Below, piece after piece: positions 38,788 through 50,400 of a DNA stretch of 64,000 nucleotides (its first letter is position 1; the number at the start of each line of letters is the position of its first letter). The translations under genes and the position numbers were made by a program. The notes beneath the pieces are model-generated. The model was given only the letters and a program-made list of their open reading frames with translations, was not told the DNA's origin and did not search any database. The stretch is from Symbiodinium natans (lineage: Eukaryota > Sar > Dinophyceae > Suessiales > Symbiodiniaceae): NCBI GenBank assembly GCA_905221605.1, contig CAJNDS010002623.1:734501-798500 (forward strand), written 5' to 3'.

Positions 38788-38999
38788 CTGGCATCGGGCA
38801 AGGGAGGGTTTAGGGTTTAGGGTTTAGGGTTTAGGGTTTTAGGGTTTAGGGTTTAGGGTTTCGGGTTTCGGGCTTCAGGGTTGAGGGCTTCAGGGTTTTG
38901 CTTGTCTTGGGGCTAGCGCGTTCAGGGCTTTCAGGTTGTCGGCGCTTAAGCGTTTAGGGTGCTCAGGGATGAAGGGTGCAGGGTGCTCTAAGCCCTAAA

Positions 39000-39570
39000 C
39001 CCGAAAGCCCAAACCCTAAACCCCAAACACCAAACCCCAAACCCCAAGCCCTAAGCCCTAAGCCCGCAAACCCTAAACCACAAACCCTAAACCCCAAACC
39101 CCAAACCCGAAACCCTAAACCCCAAACCCCCAAACCCTAGAACCAAAAAACCCAAAATCCTAAACTCCAAGCCCGAGCCCTAAACCCCGAACTCTATACC
39201 GCAAACCCCAAACCCCAAACCCTAAACCCCAACCCCAAGCCCTAAACCCCAAACCCCGCACCCCAAGCCCCAAACCCTAAACCCCAAACCCTAAACCCCA
39301 AACCCTAAACCCCAAACCCCAAACCCTAAACCCCAAACCCTAAACCCTAAAAAACCCCAAACCCTAAACCCCAACCCTAAACCCCAAGCCCCAAACCCTA
39401 AACCCCAAACCCTAAACCCCAAACCCTAAACCCCAACCCCTAAACCGAAACCCCAAACCCTACACCCCAAGCCCTGAACCCTAAACCCTAAACCCCAAAC
39501 CCTAAACCCCAAGCCCTAAACCCTCGCCCTATACCCTAAACCCTCGCCCTAAACCCTAAGCCCCAAACCC
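39000..39570. repeat. Long C-rich variant array (CCCCAAA/CCCTAAA)
   Basis: About 80 units, mostly alternating CCCTAAA and CCCCAAA with CCCTAAG variants, between the first two repeat-protein exons. Confidence 0.95.
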
Positions 39571-39587
39571 CAAAAAGGCGCCTCGGC

Positions 39588-39658
39588 CTTCGGAGACTCC
39601 ACGCCGGCGTGCGCCGCCAACCCGAGGGCTGCTTGCGCCAAGGGATCCATGGCTCTTT
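39588..39658 (-). CDS. Repeat-protein gene, upstream unit exon
   Basis: Reads RAMDPLAQAALGLAAHAGVE then SPK, ending at AAG before a GC donor in phase 0, in frame with the 38787 exon. The acceptor is ambiguous among three nearby AGs (39655-39660). Protein family unknown; the helix-forming unit resembles nothing I can name. Confidence 0.6.
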
Positions 39659-41339
39659 CTGGCGGGGGTGTAGGGTTTAGGGTTTAGGGTTTGGGGTTTG
39701 GGGTTTGGGGTTTGGGGTTTGGGGTTTGGGTTCAGGGTTCAGGGTTGAGGGTTTAGGGTTTAGGGGTTAGGGGTCCGAAGGGTCTTCGGCTTTTTTTGGG
39801 TTTCTTTTTGTATCTTTTTGTTTGAGGGGTGTGTTAGGGTTTTAGGGCACCATTATGGGTCCCGGTTGCAACATAGGGCCCCGTAGGTTCAGGGATATCT
39901 CACTACCTGGGCTTTCAGGGCTGGTTGCGAGGGCCCGGCGCTGGGCAGACCAAACAGCTCCAGGAAGAGGGAACGAGGATTCAGTGCAAGGTTGAGAGTT
40001 CACAGGGTTTAGACTTCACAGGGTTTAGGGTTTAGGGTTTAGGGTTTAGGGTTAGGGTTTAGGGTTTAGGGTTTAGGGTTTAGGGTTTCGGGTTTAAGGG
40101 TTTAGGGTTTAGGGTTTAGGGTTTAGGGTTTAGGGTTTGGGGTTTAGGGTCACAAAGTTCTCGGACAACTGGGCACACGCACCAGGCACGAAGCAGCTTG
40201 GCGAGGCTACTTTGGGGGCTGAGGACCGACAGCAGCTTCCAAACGTGTATGGCTTACATCGGGGTTAGGGGGTGGATATAGTGCCTATTCCATAGACCCG
40301 AAACCCTAAACCCTAAACCCAAAAATATATAACTCTGAACCCTGAACCCTGAACACTAACCCTAAGGGTGAGGGATCAAAAAATAATAAGCATCAAAACA
40401 ATAACCCCAAGGGATCAAAAAAACAAATAAGCATCAAAAAACAACCCATTTTCCTTTTGAAACACAAAGAAAAACCAAGAACATATACATCCGTCATTGC
40501 AACTAGGAGAAAATAGATATCTGGCTATGGATACACATATATATATATAGAGAGAGAGAGAGTGAGAAAGGAAATAGAGGTTTTCCATGGCATGTCCAGA
40601 GCTCCAGGGACCTGGCGCCGGCAAAGCCGTCCAAGGCGCTGGTTTGCGAAACCTTTGGTTACATATATACATATACATATATATATATATATGTATGTGT
40701 GTAATATGCTGCATCCTGAGGCACGCACGCTGCTTTGTACTTCAGGCATCGCGCAGCTGCGATCAGACGTGGGCCCTTCAAGCGGCCGGCGGTCTGCACG
40801 CCACGCGTGGACATAGCGCAAGCCTGAGCTGCTAGAAACTGTAGGAGAAAAGCAAATGGCAAATTCCCAGGTTCGCACGAATGACTGTTTGCATATGTTT
40901 GCAAGCAGCCTAGTGGCTCCCGCTTCCTTTACCAGGGACGAGGGGTCGAACGATCGCCGTGTCTTCCGTGAGCCGCAGAAGGCGCAGTAGTCGCCCGGCC
41001 CCGTCTTAGCTGCTTAGCTTCCAATGATGGATTTACTCTTCGGGCTCGGGAGGCCCGGGCACAACAACAGCAGAGGAACGCTGTTTCTTGCGATTTCGTC
41101 TTGTCAAGCATCACAAGAAATGCTTCTGACTTCGGGCTGTGACTGTAGTGCGTGTGAAGGTGCGAGGACAAAGTGCAGACAAAACTCACGACACGGGGTC
41201 TCGTGCCGCAGCAAGTGAAGCAACGCGGCCATGTTGAGCCAAAACTTCTGCAGATTCGCGGATTCAACGTGTAGATGCATGTCTGCGAGAAACAGAAACC
41301 AACCACCAGCAGTCCTATATAGAGATATATAGTATACAT

Positions 41340-42060
41340 ACATACTATATATACTGTATATACTGGGAATATATAAAAATTATAATATATTATATGATAT
41401 TATATTATATTATGTTATATTATATTATGTTATATTATATTATTTTATATTATATATAATCAATATAATATATAATCTCTGATATATAATATATAATAAA
41501 ATATATAATAGATAATATCTAATATCTAATACCTAATATCTAATATCTAGTATCTAATATCTAATATCTAATACAAATACATAATAATAATATAAAATAT
41601 TATAATATAAATAATATAAATATATAATATATAATACTTAATGTACAAGATACAATATATAACATAAAATATAATTATATATGTATAGATATATACAGTG
41701 TGTATATATATATATATCATATATAACAGATTATATGATGTACAAATATATTGTATACAATATAATATATACATAAATATAATACGTAAACATCATACAT
41801 AAAATGCATAATGTATATATATATATGTATATACACATACATATATATATATACACATAATATTATACATACTATATCTTATAATATATATATATATATA
41901 TGTTTAGTATAGATATAATGTACATACATCATCTTTTATATATTGTGACATCTTTTATATATTGTGACATGCATATATATATATACACATATACGTATAT
42001 CTATATATTTACACATATAGGTACATATATATACACACATAGTTATCTAAATATTTATCT
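41340..42060. repeat. AT-rich simple-sequence tract
   Basis: About 720 bp composed of TA, TATA, ATATT and AATATCT units, almost free of G and C, in sharp contrast to the GC-rich surroundings. No gene. Confidence 0.95.
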
Positions 42061-42072
42061 GTTTCATATTTG

Positions 42073-42252
42073 ACAGAGGAGCAGGGGACCAACGAGTACC
42101 AGAGGAACAGGGGACCACAGGACCCGAGGACCAGACCGGACGAAGGGGCAGACCAGAGGATGACCGCAGGACCAAAGGACCAGAGGACCAAAGGACCAGA
42201 GGACCAGGGGACCGACGGGCACCAGCGGACCAGGGGACCAGAGGACCAGGAG
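42073..42252 (+). repeat. GGACCAGA degenerate tandem repeat
   Basis: Irregular GGACCAGAGGACC units, purine-rich on the plus strand; related to the block at 11206-11412. Confidence 0.9.
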
Positions 42253-42446
42253 TGATTTTCTTTGATCCTCCTGAGTTTTTTGATCCCCAGTATTTTTTTT
42301 GATGCTCATTATTTTTGATGCCTGCCTATGCGTAACCCTAAACCCTGAACCCTGAACCCTAAACCCTAAACCCCAAACCCCAAACCCCAAACCCCAAACC
42401 CTGAACCCTAAACCCTAAACCCTAACTAAACCCCAGGCCCCAGACT

Positions 42447-42515
42447 CCCTCGACCTCCGACTAGTACGGCGCAGCCGCAATGCCTCGGACCTGGCCTCCT
42501 TGCACCTGCGGTTTA
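42447..42515 (+). CDS. Candidate exon, leucine/arginine-rich
   Basis: Reads DSLDLRLVRRSRNASDLASL then HLR. C-rich array on the left (42340-42425), G-rich on the right (42515-). Exon-type surroundings; family unknown. Confidence 0.4.
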
Positions 42516-44396
42516 GGTTGAGGGTTTAGGGTTTGGGGTTTAGGGTTTGGGGTTTAGGGTTTAGGGTTTAGGGTTTAGGATTCGGGGTTGGGGGTTTGGG
42601 GTTTAGGGTTTGGGGTTTGGAGTTTAGAGTTTGGGGTTTGGAGTTTAGGGTTTCGGGTGCCCGGTTCCACACCAGCTGTCGGTCTTTTCATCGTTGAAAT
42701 GCTCCCGAGGATGGTCTACAAGCCTACATCCCTTTTTGAGCACCGCCTGCCGGGACCCCATAGACGTTATTAAACCTTCATAACCCAGAATGAAAAACAA
42801 GTTTCACTTTACAGTTCCTACTAATATGGAAACCCAAAAAGTTTAGGGTTCAACTATTGGCTAAGTCAGCAGAGACATATTGCCTCGACCCTAAACCCCA
42901 AACTCATAAGGCCCTAGGCTACCAAAGCTAAACCGCGACATACTCAACCCTGCACCCTAAGCCCTGCACCCAGAACATGTTGGCTCTTGAACCCTAAACC
43001 TTAAACCCTAAACCCTAAACCCTAAACACTAAACCCTAAACCTCAGGGCCCGGTGACGCTGCGCTTGGGACATGACTGGGCTACCGCCCCCTCCCCCCGC
43101 ACCCCAGCCTCACCTTGAGGTTGAGGGTTTTCGGATTCAGGGTTTACTACAATCCGTTTAGGGTTTAGGGTTTAGGGTTGAGGGTTGAGGGTTTAGGGTT
43201 TAGGGTTTAGGGATTAGGGTTACAATCCCACACCTCTAAACACCAATGCTCTAAGAAGGCACATCCTTGAGCGAGATGGCTTTTGAGATGGCTGCCTCAG
43301 CACAAGCGGAGGAGAATGGATTCCTACAGCAGTCCCCAGTTAGTTTTTCGGGAGTACCTATACTCACTCCCCCCCGCCCCCCTTAACCCTAAACCCTAAA
43401 CCCTAAACCCTAAACCCCAAACCCTAAACCCTAAACCCTGAAGCACCAGGATTTCTTCCAAGGGGTTTGCAGGGCTCAGGCGCCGTGAGGGGGCTTTGGG
43501 GCTTCGAGTTTCTTTTGAGGGGTTTAAGGTTTAGGGTTTAGGGTTTAGGGTTTAAGGTTTAGGGTTTTGGGTTTAGGGTTTAGGGTTTAAGTTTTGGGGT
43601 TTAGGGTTTAGGGTTTCGGGTTTAGGGTTTAGTTTAGGGCTTAGGGCTTGGGGGGGGGGGGGGTCAGGGCTTCAAGCCCAACAGCTACGCCCATGGGCAC
43701 TCAAGTGCCTCAGGGCTCGCCGTGGAATGGATTCACGAATTCGCTGCTGCTGAGCCGGCTGAAGATCAACAGGCATCCTTCACCGGACTTAAGAGAAACC
43801 CGGGAACAAAAAAAGTGCCCCTTTTGGGCTTAAAGGGGGTCTTAGAAGGGAACCTAGACCCCAAAACAAGGGAATGAGGGCCTACTCCGGGTCCTAGGAA
43901 ACTTTACCTCGGGGATGCCGTTTAAGGTTTGGGGCTTGCCGGCTCAGGGCTTTGGGTGTGTCGGCCTGTCGATCGCAGGTGCGATGTACCCGAAGGCCTG
44001 AACCCTAAACCCTAAACTCTCAACCCTAAGCCCTAAGCCCTAAGCCCTAGACCCGAAACCCACCTCCCTAAAAAGAGCTACACGACTCGGCGAGGCAAGG
44101 GGGTAAGCAAAGGAGGACAGCAACACCAACCAGGGTTTAGGGCTTAGGGTTTAGGGAAAGTTTAGGGTTTAGGATTTAGGGCATAGGGTTAGGTCACCAG
44201 TACGAGACATGCGAATCCCTCCTAACCCACCCAGACCCAAAAGGGACCAAAGGGGGCTTGGGGCCTAAAAAGGGGCCTTAAGAATTAGAACAGGGTTTGG
44301 GGGTTTTTGTGAGGGATTAGGACAAAATGGGCTTGGGGCTCAGGGTTAGGGAACCCTCAAGGAACCCTTTGAGGAACCCCAAAACCCTAAACCCTA

Positions 44397-44530
44397 AACC
44401 CTCAACCCTCAACCCTCGACCCTAAACCCTAAACCCTAAACCCTAAAGCCTAAACCCTAAACCCTAAACCCTAAACCCTAAACCCTAAACCCTAAACCCT
44501 AAACCCCAAACCCTAAACCCTAAACCCTTA
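44397..44530. repeat. C-rich telomere-type array
   Basis: About 19 CCCTAAA units, including CCCTCAA variants at its left edge. Confidence 0.95.
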
Positions 44531-45205
44531 GGGATCAACAAAGGATCGAGAGCTATGACTGGCCGTGGTCTTGTGTATATCAAGGGACGAGAAGGACCTA
44601 AGGGTTATTGAGGGGCCAATTGCTTAAGTAACTTTAGTATCTGGGGACTCCTATAAGGTATGTGTATACATATATGTATATATAGACAGAGGTTATAGAG
44701 GGAAATAAGATTAAGGGCCCCTGTAACTGGTCAGTCCTTATACCCCTTCAATATGCTTGCGGCGCAACTGCCTGCGCATACCACCGAAAGAGGGTTGTGG
44801 GGTTTGGGGGTTTAGGGTTTGGGATTCCTGAAGCGAACCTTCACCTATGAAATAGAAGCCTGGGACTTCGGTACAGGTCCTAGCGACGTGGGCTACAGAT
44901 CTCAGATGCGCAGATCGACTCTTTGTCAGTTGCATTGCATTTCGGGTCAGGGCCAATTAGCATGTATGACGTTTAGGGATTATGTGTTGCCTTGTTGGGG
45001 TTCCTATAATAAGCTACATAATCCTAGTACGTATACTGCACCCAGAATAAATAGGTGCATGGGCGACCACGGACATGAACACGTCGTGCATGCGGGCCTT
45101 CGCAACGATTCCCGCAAGGGGAGGCTTCGCCAACGGGGTCAAGGGAGGGCGCGGATGCTCAACATTCCAGGGTGGTCGGGATGTTCCCCCTTACATGAAC
45201 TCCCT

Positions 45206-45396
45206 CTTGGGATGTTCCCCCTTATACTAGCAGTCCTTAATAGGGATTCTAGTAGTCCTTGTTATCTTCCCTAGTAGTCCTTAATAGGGATTCTAGTAGT
45301 CCCTATTATCTTCCCTAGTAGTCCTTAATAGGGATTATAGTAGTCCCTACTATCATCCCTTATAAGGACTGTTAGTATAAGGGGGAACATCCCAAG
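45206..45396. mobile_element. Family A foldback (MITE-like) element, copy 1
   Basis: Terminal inverted repeats of about 42 bp (CTTGGGATGTTCCCCCTTAT…) with three mismatches. The interior is three tandem units of about 44 bp built on AGTCCTTAATAGGGATTxTA. An extra partial terminus (GGGATGTTCCCCCTTA) lies just outside at about 45178. No coding capacity. Confidence 0.85.
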
Positions 45397-46662
45397 GCTG
45401 AGGGTTAAGGGCTTTAGGCGGCCCAACGGTTGAGGGGAAGAGCCTGTCTTTGGCTGTCATTGGGGACTGCTTGGGGGCGTTCCTAATAAGGGTTTAGGGT
45501 TTAGGGTTTAGGGTTTAGGGTTTAGGGTTTAGGGTTTAGGGTTTAGGGTTTAGGGTTTAGGGTTTAGGGTTTAGGGTTTAGGGTTTAGGGTTTAGGGGTC
45601 TCCAGTTTGGGTACGTTGGGCTTCCCTGGGCCGCAAGCTCACACCACCAACTTCGGAGGAGCATTGGCTTTGCTTACAGGGTTCTTGGGTTTAGGGTTTA
45701 GGGTTTAGGGTTTAGGGCTTAGGGCTTAGGGTTTAGGTCTATAGGGCTTAGACGCAGAACCTTGCATCATCTTAAAGTCTTGAAACCTAAGCCTCGCCTA
45801 GACCCTAGATCCTAGATCCTAGATCCTAGACCCTAAACCCTAAACCCTAAACCCTAAACCCTAAACCCTAAACCCTAACCCCTGAACCCTGAACCCTGAA
45901 CCGTACAAACCCTAAACCCTCCCTTCCCCGGCGGCGAAAGATCAGCCAGCGCCCATCAGAGCCGGGATGACCGGCGGCGGCGGCAGCTGCAACTGCGGCC
46001 TGAAACCCTGAAGCCCTAAACCCTAAACCCTAAACCCTAATCCCCAAAACCCCTATACCCTATACCCCAGAACCCCAAACCCTGAAAATCCAAACCCGAA
46101 TCCCCGAACAATAGACCTAATGAAACCCCAAACCCTATACCCTAAAGCCTTGGGGTTTAGGGTTTAGGGTTTAGGGTTTAGGGTTTAGGGTTAATGGTTT
46201 AGGGCTCCAAACCCCAGACCCTAGATTTCTACCATGGGATTCTGGGCCCCTCGTTCGATGTGAACCCCCCCCCCCCTTTTCAGAAAACGGCCAACATATG
46301 GCATACATACCTACGCACATACATACATACATGCGTACCTATTTACGTTATATAAATAAATAAATAAATAAATATATATATATATAGGTAGAGAACTGGC
46401 CAAGGCAAAAAAGCGAAACCGACCCCACACCCAAAGCCCTTGACGCTGAGCTCTAAACACAAATGACATGCGGGCTCTTGAGCTCCCCAAGCGGGACGCC
46501 TGAGGCATAAATCTCCCATCCGAAAATATTGAAGTTGAGCATCCGTTTTGCGGGCTTACCGTAAACCCTAAACCCTAAACCCTAAACCCTAAACCCTAAA
46601 CCAGGGTTCAGGGTTCGCACCGAGCTTGGGCCTTCGGGGGGTTTCGGGATGAGGGCTTCGGC

Positions 46663-46703
46663 CTCTCCATGGCCGCCACGACGGACTTTAGCAAGTCAGC
46701 GGC
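46663..46703 (-). CDS. Candidate exon, unrecognised
   Basis: After TTAG the minus frame reads AADLLKSVVAAMER, then a GC donor (AGAG before GCCGAAG). C-rich repeats left, G-rich right. Alanine-rich helix; could belong to the repeat-protein gene downstream, unproven. Confidence 0.45.
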
Positions 46704-46730
46704 CTAACGGAGGTTCCAGAATTTCGGGTT

Positions 46731-46995
46731 TAGGAGTTTAGGAGTTTAGGGTTTAGGGTTTAGGGTTTAGGGCTTAGGGTTTGGAGTTTAGGAGTTTAGG
46801 AGTTCAGGAGTTTAGGAGTTTAGGAGTTTAGGCGTTTAGGGGTTTAGGCGTTTAAGAGTTCAGGAGTTTAGGAGTTTAGGAGTTTAGGAGGTTAGGAGTT
46901 TAGGAGATTAGGAGTTTAGGAGTTTAGGAGTTTAGGCGTTTAGGAGGTTAGGAGTTTAAGAGTCTAGGAGTTTAGGAGTTTAGGAGTTTAGGGTT
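46731..46995. repeat. Homogenised TTTAGGAG array
   Basis: An 8-base variant unit (GTTTAGGA) repeated about 28 times between canonical TTTAGGG units. Confidence 0.95.
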
Positions 46996-47672
46996 CAGGG
47001 TTCAGGGTTTAGGGCTTAGGGTTTATGGTTTAACCGAATGGGAGTTGCAGCTCAATAACAGGGGGTAGAGACCCAGGGCAAGGGAGAGAAAGCCGTGCTG
47101 GCGGTCCCTGAACTCTCTAAACGGGACCGTACTGGTAGGTTCTGGACTTGTATGAAAACCAGCCAAAAAAAATACGTAGAACAGCAAGCCCTGGAAGCCT
47201 AAACGCCCAAAAGCGGGCTTGAACTCCAAAACGAAACCCCTGCGCCGCTCAAACAAAAAAATCAGAGCAGCAATAATAACAAGTCACGTGTTTTGTAGGA
47301 ACCCCAAACCCTAAACCCCAAAACCCCAAAACCCCAAACCCCAAACCCCAAACCCCAAACCCCAAACCCCAAACCCCAAACCCCAAACCCTAAACCCTAA
47401 ACCCTAAACCCAAAGACGGAGCCCTAGGAAGCTGGGAGCCACACGTCCAAAAGGCCCATCTGCAGCCGATGGACGATGCCTGGCACCTGCATGTGGCTCG
47501 GGTTGAGTGTTTAGGGTACCCCTAAACCCTAAACCCTAAACCCTAAACCCTAAACCCTAAACCCTAAACCCTAAACCCTAAACCCTAAACCCTAAACCCT
47601 AAACCCTAAACCCTAAACCCTGCATGGGGCTCTAGAGCTGTTGGGTTTAAGGCTCTGGGGCGTGCAACGTTC

Positions 47673-47775
47673 GGGATCCACGGCACCTCGCGTCGGGGCG
47701 CCACACAGACGGACGAGGCACCCGCGGCGAGGGCCGGGCCCAAGGCCCGGAGCCAAATGCGGCAGAGGAGGTCCT
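47673..47775 (-). CDS. Candidate exon, unrecognised
   Basis: Reads QDLLCRIWLRALGPALAAGA then SSVCVAPRREVPWIP on the minus strand; GC-rich spacer between a C-rich array (47520-47620) and G-rich arrays (47780-48285). Hydrophobic-basic composition; function unknown. Confidence 0.45.
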
Positions 47776-47814
47776 GGTTGAGGGTTTAGGGTTCAGGGTG
47801 TGTTGAGTATAGGC

Positions 47815-48285
47815 GGTTTAGGGTGTAGTGTTTAGGGGTTTAGGGGTTTAGGGGTTTAGGGGTTTAGGGGTGTAGGGGTTTAGGGGTTTAGGGGTTTAGG
47901 GGTTTAGGGGTTTAGGGGTTTAGGGGTTTAGGGGTTTAGGGGCTTAGGGGTTTAGGGGTTTAGGGGTTTAGGGACTTAGGGGTAGGTTTAGGGTTTAGGG
48001 GTTTAGGGGGTTAGGGTTAGGGGTTTAGGGGTTTAGGGGTTTAGGGTTAGGGGTTTTAGGGGTTTAGGGTTTAGGGGTTTCGGGTTTAGGGGTTTAGGGG
48101 TTTAGGGGTTAGGGTTTAGGGGTTTAGGGGTTTAGGGGTTAGGGGTTAGGGGTTAGGGGTTTTTTAGGGGTTTAGGGGTTTAGGGGTTTAGGGGTTTAGG
48201 GTTTAGGGTTTAGGGTTTAGTTTAGGGTTTAGGGTATAGGGTATAGGGTATAGGGTTTAGGGTTTAGGGTTTAGGGGGTTTAGGG
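47815..48285. repeat. Homogenised TTTAGGGG array
   Basis: About 470 bp of the 8-base unit GGTTTAGG with occasional 7-base units and a few longer breaks. Confidence 0.95.
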
Positions 48286-48309
48286 TGTAGCACGGGTCAG
48301 CTGTACGCA

Positions 48310-50400
48310 GTTGTGTGCAGACATGCCCACCCCAAGGCCACCCAAACACTACTTGCAGCGAAACAAACCAGAGCCAGCCGAACCAAAGCCAGCCCACATT
48401 CAAACACTCCTGCACTCAATGCTGTACTTCGGACCAGTATCCATTATGTTTCTTGATGTTACGAAATTTGCTATGAAGATGCCTTGCTGCATGGTAACAT
48501 TTGAGAAGATGCCTTAGAAATAGAACCTCCTGAGAAAATTCAGATGTTGCGTTGGGGGGCGTCTTCGGCCGGATGGCCTTCTCATTGTTCTTTTTGTGTA
48601 TGCCAAGGTGGTAAACATCGAAGAAGATGCCTTGAAAATGACAGTGGAAATAAAACCCGGCAAAAAGTCAGGTGTTGCGTTGGGGGCGCATGGCGAAAGA
48701 CTGTTGCTAGAAAGGTACCTTGTGAAGTCATGTCTAGATTGTTTCTGTTCTCTATGACGGAGTGTCAAGGCTGCATGGCGAAAGACCTGTGCTAGAAAGG
48801 TGTCTTCTGGAAGTCATATCTAAAAGCTTGCGAATAAAATTCAGGTTTGCGTTGGGGGCATCTATGTCGGAATGTCAAGGCTGCTTGGCGAAAGACCTGT
48901 TGCTAGAAAGGTGCCTTGTGAAAGTCATGTCTAGAAACTCGCAGGAGAAAATTCAGGTTTTGCGCTGGGGGACGTCTTCGGCCGGAGGGCCTTCTCATTA
49001 TTTCTATTCTCGATGCCGGAATGTCAAGGCTGCATGGCGAAAGACCTGTTGCTAGAAAGGTGCCTTGTGAAAGTCATGTCTAGAAAACTCGCAGGAGAAA
49101 ATTCAGGTTTTGCGCTGGGGGACGTCTTCGGCCGGAGGGCCTTCTCATCGTTCCTATTCTCTATGTCGGAATGTCAAGGCTGCTTGGCGAAAGACCTGTT
49201 GCTAGAAAGGTGCCTTGTGAAAGTCATGTCTAGAAACTCGCAGGAGAAAATTCAGGTTTTGCGCTGGGGGACGTCTTCGGCCGGAGGGCCTTCTCATTGT
49301 TTCTATTCTCGATGCCGGAATGTCAAGGCTGCATGGCGAAAGACCTGTTGCTAGAAAGGTGCCTTGTGAAAGTCATGTCTAGAAACTCGCAGGAGAAAGG
49401 CTTTGCGCTGGGGGACGTCTTCACCCAAACACTACTTGCAGCGAAACAAACCAGAGCCAGCCGAACCAAAGCCAGCCCGCATTCAAACACTTCTGCACTC
49501 AACACTGTACTTCGGACTAGTATCTAGCATGTTAGCATGCTTCCTTATATTCTGGAGCCTGCTTATGAAAATGCCTTGCTGCAAGGAGACATCTGGGAAC
49601 TTCCGAGACAAAATTAGGTTTTGCGTTGGGGGGCGTCTCCGGCCGGAGGGCCTTCTCATTGTTTCTATTTCCTACTTCGGGACGTCAAGGCTGCATGGCG
49701 AAATGTCTGTTGCTATAAACATGCCTTGCGACATTGCGAAAGTCATGTCTAGAAGTTTGCGAGAGTCAAATTAGGCTTCGCGTTGGGGGGGGAAAGAACG
49801 CGGAACTCTCATGGAGCTTGCCTGTGAAGATGCTTTGCTGCAAAAGAACATCTAAGAAGATGCCTTGGGAAAGACGTTGGAATTTCGAGCTTCCGAAAGA
49901 AAATTAGGTTTTGCGTTGGGTCCGGGACGTCTTCGGCCGGAGAACCTTCTCATTGCTTCCATTCTCTTTGTCGGAATGTCAATGCTGCATGGCGAAAGGC
50001 TTCACAGAGAAAAATTAGGTTTTGCGCTGGGGGGCGTCTTCGGCCGGTGTGCCCTCCAAAAGGCTCAGAAATGGTTTAGAACAAAAGGCCTCGAGAAGCT
50101 AGATTGGGAAGCCCAAAAAGTTTCAGAAAGGGTCTGGGAGAAGCCGAAGAAAGGCTCAGAAATGGTCCGGGAAAAGAGCCAAAAAGGTCTCAAAAATGGT
50201 CTGGCAGAACCCCAAAAGGCTCCCAGTCTTGGAAGTGTGGCCGGGCAAAAGCCCAGAAACCCTCACAAATGGGTACAAATGCTCCATTTTGAAGGCAAAC
50301 TTTCCCCTTCAAGGGGGGGTCAGAGTTTTGACCAAGGGGGGTCTCCAATACTGTTTTGCTTTGAAAATGGAAAAATACGACCCCCCCTTGACCAAAATTA
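48310..50400 (+). repeat. 149-bp tandem repeat inside a larger duplication
   Basis: AATGTCAAGGCTGC recurs at 48871, 49020, 49170 and 49319 (spacing 149, 150, 149), each followed by TGGCGAAAGACCTG…GTCATGTCTAGAAA and GCTGGGGGACGTCTTCGGCC; diverged units precede and follow. The segment beginning CCCAAACACTACTTGCAGCG at 48341 recurs at 49424. The period is not a multiple of 3, so the frame changes between units and the open frames here are not one repeat protein. From 50060 a different degenerate 30-bp-scale repeat (GGCTCAGAAATGGT) takes over. Confidence 0.85.

Larger units (their letters stand above)
39659..42446. other. Stretch dominated by low-complexity DNA
   Basis: G-rich arrays 39671-39770 and 40016-40150; GATCAAAAAA/AAGCATCAAAA tract 40374-40440; unique DNA 40560-41330 without a convincing frame; AT-rich tract 41340-42060; GGACCAGA block 42073-42252; inverted GATCAAA tract 42262-42325. 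Confidence 0.6.
42516..46662. other. Stretch with weak candidates only
   Basis: Many short arrays (for example C-rich 43385-43440 and 44397-44530; G-rich 43520-43640 and 45489-45597). Spacer 43046-43100 reads GPVTLRLGHDWATA on the plus strand and spacer 43665-43780 is open on the plus strand, but neither can be defended. Family G repeat 43797-43901. Foldback element 45206-45396. Unique DNA 44540-45200. Confidence 0.5.

Noticed and set aside
39000-39570. CRISPR-like array of short repeats and spacers
   Set aside because: Units are contiguous 7-mers without spacers, in eukaryotic telomere-type DNA.
41568-41774. Tyr/Ile-rich open frame in the AT tract
   Set aside because: Pure AT simple sequence; no coding signal.
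48514-49774. Open frames in the 149-bp satellite as a repeat protein
   Set aside because: The unit length is not a multiple of 3, so the reading frame alternates between units; no consistent protein results.
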